Made by a program: the position numbers and the translations under genes. Source: Alphaproteobacteria bacterium (GTDB lineage: Bacteria > Pseudomonadota > Alphaproteobacteria > GCA-2731375). Taken from it: 64,000 nucleotides of DNA. The stretch covers positions 1 through 64,000 of the forward strand of contig JAJFGG010000102.1 in assembly GCA_021776235.1 (NCBI GenBank), in the 5' to 3' direction. Positions 1-7,134 of the stretch are shown here, piece by piece. How positions within the stretch are numbered: the first letter of the stretch is position 1; each line of letters begins with the position of its first letter. The notes under the pieces were generated by a model that was not told where the DNA came from, ran no database searches, and saw nothing but the letters and a program-made list of their open reading frames with translations.

Positions 1-108
1 ACTACCCACCCGCTCCCCCTGCCCGTCCACCCACAGGGTACCATTAATGGGTGGACGGGCAGGGGGAGCGGGTGGCCCGGCGACTCGATGAATATCGAAT
101 CCGGTCTA
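1..108. repeat. Palindromic intergenic repeat, copy 1
   Basis: This segment recurs at 6967-7074 with one mismatch (position 100 versus 7066). It contains a perfect 28-bp inverted repeat (6-33 and 48-75) around a 14-nt loop, followed by a conserved 33-bp tail. The loop holds the small palindrome GGTACC, and CCATTAATGG spans the loop and right arm. It may continue left of the window. No coding potential is seen. It could be a REP/MITE-like element or a structured RNA element. Confidence 0.85.
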
Positions 109-148
109 ACCCCCGGGATGTGACCACCGTTAACGATATCCTCTTATT

Positions 149-2239
149 TTGGCCATAGACTCAATTGCAAACGGTCCTTGCTATCATGTTGACAGTGGCC
201 GGAAATACGGGGCTGCTCGGAATATGACGATCGCCAAATCAAAATGGGCGCGAAGCTGGCGGGCCGCCGGGCGCAATATCTGTCTCAAAGGAAATCCTGC
301 GGATATCGAGCGCGCTGAAAATGAATTGCCCAAGGCCAATTCACAGCTCGTTGACGCCATTGAAGCGATCTCCGAAGGTTTCGTGCTTTTTGACTCGGAC
401 GAACGCCTGGTAATTTGCAATGCCAAATACAAGCAACTGCATACCATAGCGGCCCACATGATGGTGCCCGGCGCCCGTTTTGAGGACATTATCAGAACCG
501 CCGCGAAAGACGGCCAACATCCCTCCGCAATAGGCCGGATCGAAGAATGGGTCGCGGAAAGGCTTGCCCAGTTTCGCAACCCGGGCCAGTCAAGAGATCA
601 AGAACTTGCGGACGGCCGATGGTTACACTATTCGGAACGGAAGACCCGAGACGGCGGGACGGTGGGTATTCGTGCCGATATTACACGCCTGAAGAAGACC
701 GAAGAGGCCTTGGTAAAAAGCGAAACGCGGTTCCGGGATTTTGCCACCTCGGCTTCCGATTGGTTTTGGGAGATGGACGAAAGTTTGCGGTTCTCCTATT
801 TTTCCAGGCGATTTAGTGAGGTTACCGGTGTTGCCGAGAGCCACTTGCTGGGTAAGACACGCCAGGAAACCGGTATTCCGAACGTGGATGAAGCCGCTTG
901 GGAACAGCACTTGGCCGATTTGGCGGCTCACCGTCCGTTTCGCGCATTTGTGCATCCACGCACCAACGAATTTGGCGCGATCTTGTGGTTCTCCATAAAT
1001 GGCACGCCGATATTCGATGGCGATGGCAACTTCAAAGGCTATCGCGGTACAGGTTCCGATATCACCCAGCAAATACACACGGAGTCTCTGCTGCGTGAGA
1101 GCGAGCAGCGCCTGAAGGCCATCATGGATCACGTCCCGGCCGCCCTGTTCTTGAAAGACCTGGATTGCCGCTATCTGCTCACAAACCGCCAGTATGAAGA
1201 GTGGTTCGGCATCAGTTCCGCCGCTGCCGCGGGTAAGACTGCCCATGATTTGTTCCCCAAGGAATATGCTGATCGGCATGCCATCGGGGATCTGAGAACC
1301 GACGGCGATTGGCGGGTCACCGCGGACGAGGTGAACCTACCGGGCTCATGCGGTGAAAGCCGCGACTTCATATCGACCAAATTTCCCATTTTTGATGCCG
1401 GGGAGGCGACGGGATTTGGTGGCGTAATGATCGACATCACCAAAAGAAAATCGGCTGAAGAAGCCTTGCGGGTTAGCAACCAAAGATTGGAAGCCCATCA
1501 CCGCCGATTGCGACAGGAGCTTAACACCGGACGCGATATGCAGGCTGCATTGCTGCCCTCGCGGTCGCAGTTTCAGTCAATCGAACAGAAATATCTGTGC
1601 CGTGTCGAATCCCATTTCGAAACGTCTTCGGAACTGGGGGGCGACTTTTGGGGTCTGCGGGAGATCGACGACCATCGATTGGGCATTTTTCTGGTCGATT
1701 TTTCCGGCCACGGCGTGGGCGCGGCCATGAACACCTTTCGATTGCATACGCTGATGAGCGAGATGCCGCCACCTGACTCTCCGGCGGCATTTCTGACCGA
1801 ATTGAACGGCCAGTTGATCGAGCTCCTCTCGCGCGGTCAATTCGCAACAATGCTCTATGCGATTATCGATACCCGGATGCATTCCATAACCTATTCGTCG
1901 GCCGCCGCTCTCAATCCCCTGATCGGCTATCCCGACCGAAAAAGAAGCATTTTCGCGGAGTCCCGTGGCAAACCGCTCGGCATCAGCGCCAGGGCGGTTT
2001 ATACGGACCGGCGGTTGGACTTCCCCGCTGAAGCGTATCTGTTCTTGTACAGCGACGCCTTGACCGAGGCACGCGTGCCGGACGGCGGAATGTTTGGCAG
2101 CGAGGCATTGCAGTCGCTGCTGGATGGCCGCCCTGACCCCAGCGGGTCAATCCGCGTTCCGGAAATTGTAAGCCAGTTCAAGGCGCGCGTCTGTTTGCCC
2201 CTGATGGACGATTTGACCACCGTCTGCTTGCAGCGTTGA
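149..2239 (+). CDS. PAS-domain sensor with PP2C/SpoIIE-type phosphatase (RsbU-like)
   Basis: This is predicted to be a cytoplasmic signalling phosphatase that dephosphorylates a STAS anti-sigma-factor antagonist. Three PAS-like segments lie at roughly residues 65-185, 190-310 and 320-440, followed by a short helical linker and a SpoIIE-type PP2C domain from about 480 to the end. The metal-binding motifs GGD (about 496) and DFSGHG (about 515) are present. No membrane segment is seen. The convergent gene at 2279-2584 encodes a STAS protein, the expected substrate, but no HATPase kinase is present here. The start is uncertain: the frame opens with TTG at 149, and ATG at 224 is a credible alternative. 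Neither has a strong ribosome binding site. Confidence 0.85.
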   Translation: MAIDSIANGPCYHVDSGRKYGAARNMTIAKSKWARSWRAAGRNICLKGNPADIERAENELPKANSQLVDAIEAISEGFVLFDSDERLVICNAKYKQLHTIAAHMMVPGARFEDIIRTAAKDGQHPSAIGRIEEWVAERLAQFRNPGQSRDQELADGRWLHYSERKTRDGGTVGIRADITRLKKTEEALVKSETRFRDFATSASDWFWEMDESLRFSYFSRRFSEVTGVAESHLLGKTRQETGIPNVDEAAWEQHLADLAAHRPFRAFVHPRTNEFGAILWFSINGTPIFDGDGNFKGYRGTGSDITQQIHTESLLRESEQRLKAIMDHVPAALFLKDLDCRYLLTNRQYEEWFGISSAAAAGKTAHDLFPKEYADRHAIGDLRTDGDWRVTADEVNLPGSCGESRDFISTKFPIFDAGEATGFGGVMIDITKRKSAEEALRVSNQRLEAHHRRLRQELNTGRDMQAALLPSRSQFQSIEQKYLCRVESHFETSSELGGDFWGLREIDDHRLGIFLVDFSGHGVGAAMNTFRLHTLMSEMPPPDSPAAFLTELNGQLIELLSRGQFATMLYAIIDTRMHSITYSSAAALNPLIGYPDRKRSIFAESRGKPLGISARAVYTDRRLDFPAEAYLFLYSDALTEARVPDGGMFGSEALQSLLDGRPDPSGSIRVPEIVSQFKARVCLPLMDDLTTVCLQR

Positions 2240-2278
2240 GCTAGATGTTTAGCAATGGTGGAGTGACGACGGGAGGTT

Positions 2279-2584
2279 TTAGTTCTCAATGGGAATGATG
2301 TCGTTGAACTCGGTAATTTCGAGCATCTTTCGTACCTGACCCTGGGGGCCGCGAATGCGCAACGGCACGCCCACTGCCTCGGCGGCATCGTTGAGCAGGA
2401 TCAACATGCCCAAGCCGGCAGAATCGATGCTTGCAAGGTCGCAAAGCGACAATACACACTGTTTCTGGCCGTCGCTGGCGAAACCTGCGATGAGTTCTTC
2501 TATGGCCAGGTTGTCGGAATAGGTGAAGTCACCGGCGAGAAGGATTTCGCGGGTGTCGCCCCGGTCTTGAATGCGGTAGTCCAT
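2279..2584 (-). CDS. STAS-domain protein (anti-sigma factor antagonist)
   Basis: A 101-residue single-domain STAS protein of the SpoIIAA/RsbV type. The loop DSAGLG at residues 54-59 carries the usual phosphorylatable serine (Ser55). In partner switching, the unphosphorylated form binds an anti-sigma kinase and frees a sigma factor. The PP2C phosphatase at 149-2239 converges on it and is the likely activator. ATG at 2584 has an AGGAGA ribosome binding site. The cognate kinase and sigma factor are not in the window. Confidence 0.88.
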   Translation of the reverse strand: MDYRIQDRGDTREILLAGDFTYSDNLAIEELIAGFASDGQKQCVLSLCDLASIDSAGLGMLILLNDAAEAVGVPLRIRGPQGQVRKMLEITEFNDIIPIEN

Positions 2585-2638
2585 GCGTTTTCTCCTATGC
2601 CTTGCTAAAACCGGGACCTGTGGCCTGCATCGGGACGT

Positions 2639-2879
2639 CTATGCTGCTGCCCGTTCGTCGGTGCATTCGGCGACGACGCTGTGGTAGGCTTCGATGGCGG
2701 CATCGGGCCCGACGCCGTTGGTCCGTATCGCGAAATTGCGAATATGGTAGGCCACGACGCCGATCTTTTCAGCCCTTTGCGACCGCCGGTGAGCCGTCCG
2801 GTTACAAAGTTGGTTCTCAGTAAACGCACTCTCTTGATCTCGTTGGGCGGCGATCGAAACATATGGAGCGCCACCTGGT
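2639..2879 (-). pseudogene. Possible degraded reading frame upstream of the STAS gene
   Basis: Between the STAS gene and 3102 there is a 517-bp stretch with no convincing intact gene. On the minus strand one frame stays open from about 2879 to a TAG at 2639-2641. It reads like protein near its end (IGVVAYHIRNFAIR, then GPDAAIEAYHSVVAEC) but lacks a good start; only an internal GTG is available. It may be the 3' part of a decayed gene once upstream of STAS. The rest of the gap (2880-3101) shows nothing recognisable. Confidence 0.25.
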
Positions 2880-3101
2880 TAGCGGTTCAATTTCAACCCA
2901 TGCCGCCGATACTCACCTAAAACGATGGCAAACGGCATAGGCCTCCCGTTTATGCAGGACATACATTGATATTTCGTTACACAGGATCGTAACGGCCGGC
3001 GAAATGCCCGCCCGACCGATGCTTCAAGCATTTAGAGCGTGTCGCCGCGCCATGTCAGGTTTCGAAACGCCGCGACCGCAAAAGGTAATTCGCTGCAGGC
3101 A

Positions 3102-4289
3102 CTAACTTTCATCCAGGCCCGTGCCGCCGTACAGCCAATCCAGGCGGTCATAGTAATCTTCCACCGACAGGTTGCTCATGATGCTATTCCGGACCCTGGC
3201 ATGAGCCCCATCGGGATGGTAAATATGATCGCCGATGGCGCGGGCACCCAGTTGCACCCGTGCGGTGCGGATCATGCGCTGTTCGTTATATGCGGCGAAG
3301 GCGCCATCTATGTCGCCGTCGTGGCGCGCCATCATGTGGGAGAGACAAACCGCGTCTTCCAACGCCATGCAGGCCCCCTGGGCATAGTATTGCAGCATGG
3401 GGTGGGCGGCATCACCCAACAGAGTGACCCGGCCATCGACCCAATTTTCCACCGGATCCCGGTCGCATAGCACCCACAGCCTCCAATCCTTGCCGTGGCG
3501 GATGACTTTGAGGATTTTTTCGGTGATATGCTGAAAGCCCCGCAACACTTCCTCATGGCTGACCGGCTGACCGGCAACCGGTTCGGGGGCATGATTGTGA
3601 TAGGTCGCGACCAGATTGAATACCTTCCAGTCAGACAGTGGGTAATGCACGATATGGCAGCGCGGCCCGGCCCAAAGGGTGGCGGCGTTCCAGCGCAGGT
3701 CTTCCGGCATCTGTTCCGTCGGAATGACAGAACGATAGGTGGTGTGGCCCGATACCCTGGGTTGCGCATCACCCACCACCTGACGGCGCACATTCGACCA
3801 CAGGCCATCGGCGCCGATCAGGGCCCTGCCCGTTACCTGTGCACCATCGGCCAGATCGGCGCTGACGCCCTGGCCGTCCTGATCATAACCGACCACATCG
3901 GTATTGACCCGTAGCTCTATCAGGTCGCTATCCTGGCAACCCCGCAGCAGAACCGCGTAGAGGTCACCGCGATGCACCACCGCATAGGGGTTGCCGAAAC
4001 GTTTGCGGAAGGGCTGGTCCAGTGGGATGTGCATGATCTCTTCGCCGTTCATGGCATCCATCAGGCGCAACTTGTCCACATAGACGGCATTCTTTCTGGC
4101 CGCATCACCGACGCCCAGATAATCAAAAGAATGAAAGGCGTTGGGACCCAATTGAATGCCGGCCCCTATCTCGCCCAGCTCTGCAGATTTTTCCAGGACG
4201 ATACTGCGGTAGCCTTTTTGCGCCAGGCCCAGGGCAGCGGCAAGACCGCCGATACCGCCACCGGCTATGATGAACGCATTTTCGCGCAT
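3102..4289 (-). CDS. FAD-dependent 3-hydroxybenzoate 6-monooxygenase-like protein
   Basis: A class A flavoprotein hydroxylase. The family adds a hydroxyl group to 3-hydroxybenzoate using NAD(P)H and O2 to give gentisate. The FAD-binding glycine motif is at residues 10-15 and the second FAD motif is GDAAHP. The stretches EIGAGIQLGPNAF, GADGLWSNVR, SGHTTYRSVIP and LWAGPRCHIVHYPL match what I recall of 3-hydroxybenzoate 6-hydroxylases closely. The frame is open back to 4541, but ATG at 4289, with AAGGAAG upstream, starts the FAD domain correctly and gives 395 residues. No gentisate dioxygenase is nearby, so the substrate is inferred from family resemblance only. It is divergent from the SDR gene at 4428. 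Confidence 0.83.
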   Translation of the reverse strand: MRENAFIIAGGGIGGLAAALGLAQKGYRSIVLEKSAELGEIGAGIQLGPNAFHSFDYLGVGDAARKNAVYVDKLRLMDAMNGEEIMHIPLDQPFRKRFGNPYAVVHRGDLYAVLLRGCQDSDLIELRVNTDVVGYDQDGQGVSADLADGAQVTGRALIGADGLWSNVRRQVVGDAQPRVSGHTTYRSVIPTEQMPEDLRWNAATLWAGPRCHIVHYPLSDWKVFNLVATYHNHAPEPVAGQPVSHEEVLRGFQHITEKILKVIRHGKDWRLWVLCDRDPVENWVDGRVTLLGDAAHPMLQYYAQGACMALEDAVCLSHMMARHDGDIDGAFAAYNEQRMIRTARVQLGARAIGDHIYHPDGAHARVRNSIMSNLSVEDYYDRLDWLYGGTGLDES

Positions 4290-4427
4290 GACTTCCTTCG
4301 CGTCCTTTGCGGCAATGGCGATGTGGGCCTGATGTTTGGAACATATTGATGACGGTGGCAACTGCAAAGCAAGCGCTCTAAAATTAAAATTCACCCTCTG
4401 AATTGGTCGCAGAAAGGAAACCATCCA

Positions 4428-5135
4428 ATGGACGCGGATCGTCCTCATTGCCTGGTTATCGGTGTCGGTGCCGGCACCGGGTTGGCTTGTGTCCGGCGCT
4501 TTGTCGAGGGCGGCTATAAGGTGTCCATGATCGCCCGCCACGCGGAACGGTTACGCGGTTTTGCCGCTGAAACCGAACACAGCACGGCCTATCCCGCCGA
4601 TATCGCAAAACTGGACAGTTACCGGAAGGTGCTGCAGCAGGTGGTAGCCGAACGCGGGTTGCCCAGTATGGTCGTCTATAACGCCGCCCTGGCGACCTTT
4701 GCGCCTTATGCGGAACTGGATACGGACTTGTTTGAGCGCAATTTCCGGGTCAATACCACCGGCTTGCTGGTCACGGCCCAGGAACTGGCGCCGCAAATGG
4801 TGGCGGCGGGCGGCGGTGCGCTGGTGGTAACGGGGAATACCGGCGCCATGCGCGGTATACCGCGGTTTGTCGGGTTCTCTCCCACCAAGGCGTCACAGCG
4901 TATTCTGGCGGAAAGTCTGGCTCGGGAACTGGCGCCTCAGGGCCTGCACGTCGCCTATGTGGTGATCGATGCCATGATCGACATGCCCATGGTACGTAAA
5001 CGCATGACCGACAAGCCGGACGATTTATTTGCCAAACCCGACGACCTCGCCGGCGAGATATTTCACACCGCCCACCAGCCGGCCTCGACCCGCTCGTTCC
5101 TCGTCGAAATTCGCCCACAAGGCGAACCCTGGTAA
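4428..5135 (+). CDS. SDR-family oxidoreductase with atypical active site
   Basis: A 235-residue short-chain dehydrogenase/reductase-like protein with a Rossmann glycine motif GVGAGTG at residues 12-18 and the NAA-type motif (YNAALA) near 84. The catalytic YxxxK position reads FSPTK (Phe150, Lys154), so the usual tyrosine is replaced. I recall an SDR subgroup with phenylalanine here and a following conserved VxYVVIDG-like strand, so this looks like a subfamily trait rather than decay. The substrate is unknown. It is divergent from the flavin monooxygenase, with a 138-bp shared promoter region, and is followed by a strong hairpin at 5153-5187. Confidence 0.82.
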   Translation: MDADRPHCLVIGVGAGTGLACVRRFVEGGYKVSMIARHAERLRGFAAETEHSTAYPADIAKLDSYRKVLQQVVAERGLPSMVVYNAALATFAPYAELDTDLFERNFRVNTTGLLVTAQELAPQMVAAGGGALVVTGNTGAMRGIPRFVGFSPTKASQRILAESLARELAPQGLHVAYVVIDAMIDMPMVRKRMTDKPDDLFAKPDDLAGEIFHTAHQPASTRSFLVEIRPQGEPW

Positions 5136-5152
5136 CGCCTTTCACATGCACG

Positions 5153-5187
5153 CTGGCTCCATTGGCCTTTCCGGCCAATGGAGCCAG
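5153..5187. terminator. Bidirectional terminator-like hairpin
   Basis: A perfect 15-bp inverted repeat with a 5-nt loop lies between the convergent SDR (ends 5135) and enoyl-CoA hydratase (ends 5242) genes. There is no long T-run on either side, so termination is inferred from position and stem strength. Confidence 0.65.
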
Positions 5188-5241
5188 GGACAGGCATGGC
5201 CGCGGCACCCGGTCTGTCCGTCGCTTGGATGCGTCTGGCTT

Positions 5242-6039
5242 CTAATTGCCGGTAAAGTTCGCCTTGCGTTTTTCGACGAACGCCGCAACGCCCTCGCGAT
5301 AGTCGGCGCGCTTGGCGCAATCGGCGAAGCATTCCGCTTCCAACTGCAACTGGGATTCGAACTCGTTCTCCAGGGACCGGTACATGAGCTTCTTACCCAT
5401 GCCATAGACGTGCGTGGGGCCATTGGCCAGACGGGTGGTCAACTTGTCGCATGCCGCATCCAATTCAGCGCCGGGCACGACAAAATTGACCAGGCCCATA
5501 TCCGCCATCTGTTGTGCTGTGTAACGGTCACCCAGCAGCGTCATCTCCAGGGTCTTCTTGATACCGATGGCGCGGGGCAGATGGAAAGACGCCGAGCCAT
5601 CTGGCGTGGTGCCGATATTGCAATAGGCCAAGGTAAAGAAGGCATCCTCTTCCGCGACCACCAGATCGCAGGCGGCCGCCAAAGAGACGCCGGCGCCGGC
5701 GGCGGCGCCGCGAACCTTGGCGACGATGGGCTTGGGCATGCGGCGCATGGAAAACATGATGGTGTGCAGGTCGTGAATGCGGTGCAGAAAATAGCTCTGG
5801 GTCTCTGCTTCATCATGGCTGTTCAGATATTCGTGCATATTCTTCACATCACCCCCCGCCATGAAATGGTCGCCGGCGCCTTCCAAAACCACGCAGCGGA
5901 CGGACGCGTCGAATTCCACCTGATGGAACAATTCGTCCATTTGGCTGCGCATCTCCATGGACAGGGCATTGCGCGCCTCGGGCCGGTTCATGGTCAGGGT
6001 GGCAACGCCGCCCGCGAGGGTCATTTCAAGATCAGCCAT
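5242..6039 (-). CDS. Enoyl-CoA hydratase/isomerase (crotonase) family protein
   Basis: A 265-residue crotonase-fold protein that would act on a CoA thioester. The oxyanion-hole segments are MAGGD (60-64) and GAGVS (115-119). The hydratase glutamate pair is not evident; instead Asp147 in TTPDGSAS aligns with the isomerase-type aspartate seen in PaaG-like enzymes. Double-bond isomerisation or ring-opening-type chemistry is therefore more likely than simple hydration. ATG at 6039 has GGAAGG upstream. The TetR gene at 6161 is co-oriented upstream and may control it. Confidence 0.85.
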   Translation of the reverse strand: MADLEMTLAGGVATLTMNRPEARNALSMEMRSQMDELFHQVEFDASVRCVVLEGAGDHFMAGGDVKNMHEYLNSHDEAETQSYFLHRIHDLHTIMFSMRRMPKPIVAKVRGAAAGAGVSLAAACDLVVAEEDAFFTLAYCNIGTTPDGSASFHLPRAIGIKKTLEMTLLGDRYTAQQMADMGLVNFVVPGAELDAACDKLTTRLANGPTHVYGMGKKLMYRSLENEFESQLQLEAECFADCAKRADYREGVAAFVEKRKANFTGN

Positions 6040-6160
6040 TACTGGTTTCCTTCCGGGGATTGTTCATAGGTTGTCGCGCCATTTGCTGGCGGTCTGGAGA
6101 TAATCACTTGCTGGGGGCAAGCTACCGTCAAGTTCGCCGCCTGCCTAGGGCATTTCCACG

Positions 6161-6760
6161 CTAATGTGGCTCATCCAACATGGCGCATAGGGCCCAGGCG
6201 GTATCGTGGATGGGCCGGGCGCTGCCCTGGACCCGCGCCAGCATAAGGGCGCCTTCCAGTCCGGCTATGATGGCCGTCGCCGTGGCCGGGATCCGTGCCG
6301 GCGGCCAATTGTGACGAGCCAGCAAGGCCGCCATCACTGTCAGCCAATCGGCGAATACGGCTTGCCCCGCCTCTGTTATAGGCTCGGAAGCCGGCGTGGT
6401 TTCCAGAAGGGTCGTGGTAATGGGGCAGCCGTCGCGGAATTTCGAGGCTTCCAGCCAATGGGCCAGCATCCCGGTATAGCGTCGCAAAAAATCGGCCGGG
6501 CTGTCCGCCTGGTTCGCCAATGCGGTAAAGGTATCCGTCACCAAACCTCCCGCCGCCGTGACAGCCGCCGCGCCAATCTGTTCCTTGCCGCCGGGAAAGT
6601 AGTGATAGAGGGAGCCCCGCGCCGCGCCGCTGGCGGCCAGAATGTCACGTAAACCGGTGCCGCTGTAGCCTTGGCGGCGAAACAGTTTCGCAGCCGCCCA
6701 GATCAGGGCCTGGCGCTGGTCGCCCCGTGCTTTGCCCGGCTGTTTGGGTTGCGATGCCAT
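6161..6760 (-). CDS. TetR/AcrR-family transcriptional regulator
   Basis: A 199-residue repressor with an N-terminal helix-turn-helix at about residues 34-60 (TGLRDILAASGAARGSLYHYF). The C-terminal ligand domain has the CPITTTLLE region that resembles LmrA/YxaF-type TetR proteins. Its start codon lies inside a 26-bp perfect inverted repeat (6750-6815) that includes the likely operator, so autoregulation is expected. The divergent neighbour that would normally be co-controlled appears to be only a remnant (6827-6949). Confidence 0.9.
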   Translation of the reverse strand: MASQPKQPGKARGDQRQALIWAAAKLFRRQGYSGTGLRDILAASGAARGSLYHYFPGGKEQIGAAAVTAAGGLVTDTFTALANQADSPADFLRRYTGMLAHWLEASKFRDGCPITTTLLETTPASEPITEAGQAVFADWLTVMAALLARHNWPPARIPATATAIIAGLEGALMLARVQGSARPIHDTAWALCAMLDEPH

Positions 6761-6815
6761 TTGTTCTGGTAATATATAGACCGGTCGTCATATTACCAGA
6801 ACAAATGGCATCGCA
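6750..6815. promoter_or_regulatory. TetR operator within a 26-bp perfect inverted repeat
   Basis: Arms 6750-6775 and 6790-6815 are perfectly complementary around a 14-nt centre containing GACCGGTC. The centre resembles TetR-family operators of the TAGACC/GGTCTA kind known for NemR-like repressors. The arms include the tetR start codon and its first bases, so the right arm is effectively an inverted copy of the start of tetR. Confidence 0.6.
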
Positions 6816-6826
6816 TGCATTTTTGC

Positions 6827-6949
6827 ATGGGTGCAGCCCAGGGCAACCGCCTGGTGGCCTATAGCAAGGCCATACATATGGGCGAAGGAAGTGGTCTGTC
6901 CCGGGTCGATAGCTGGCCGAACGGGACGGCCGTTAAGCCTTGCCACTAG
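6827..6949 (+). pseudogene. Small reading frame, possible remnant of a hotdog thioesterase
   Basis: ATG at 6827 opens 40 codons ending with TAG at 6947. The peptide contains GNRLVAYSKAIHMGEGSGL followed by SRVDSWPNGTAV. This strand pattern resembles the C-terminal half of PaaI-like hotdog thioesterases, which are often paired with TetR regulators and CoA enzymes. No N-terminal half is present, so it looks like a fragment left after a deletion at the palindrome. The rest of 6761-7134 holds the operator, this fragment and the second repeat copy. Confidence 0.35.
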
Positions 6950-6966
6950 TCCATTTTCGAAATTGA

Positions 6967-7074
6967 ACTACCCACCCGCTCCCCCTGCCCGTCCACCCAC
7001 AGGGTACCATTAATGGGTGGACGGGCAGGGGGAGCGGGTGGCCCGGCGACTCGATGAATATCGAAACCGGTCTA
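6967..7074. repeat. Palindromic intergenic repeat, copy 2
   Basis: A direct repeat of 1-108, offset by 6966 bp, with one mismatch in 108 bp. The 28-bp arms are at 6972-6999 and 7014-7041. It separates the TetR remnant region from the 3' end of the molybdenum hydroxylase gene. The near-identity of the copies suggests a mobile or recently duplicated element. Confidence 0.85.
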
Positions 7075-7134
7075 GATCAAACAGCCCAAAATTGGAATCA
7101 TTTTTGCGCTGATAATTTGATCTATTTCAAAGGG

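Noticed and set aside
5029-6069. 346-codon frame opposite the crotonase gene
   Set aside because: It overlaps the conserved enzyme and the terminator hairpin, and has no family pattern.
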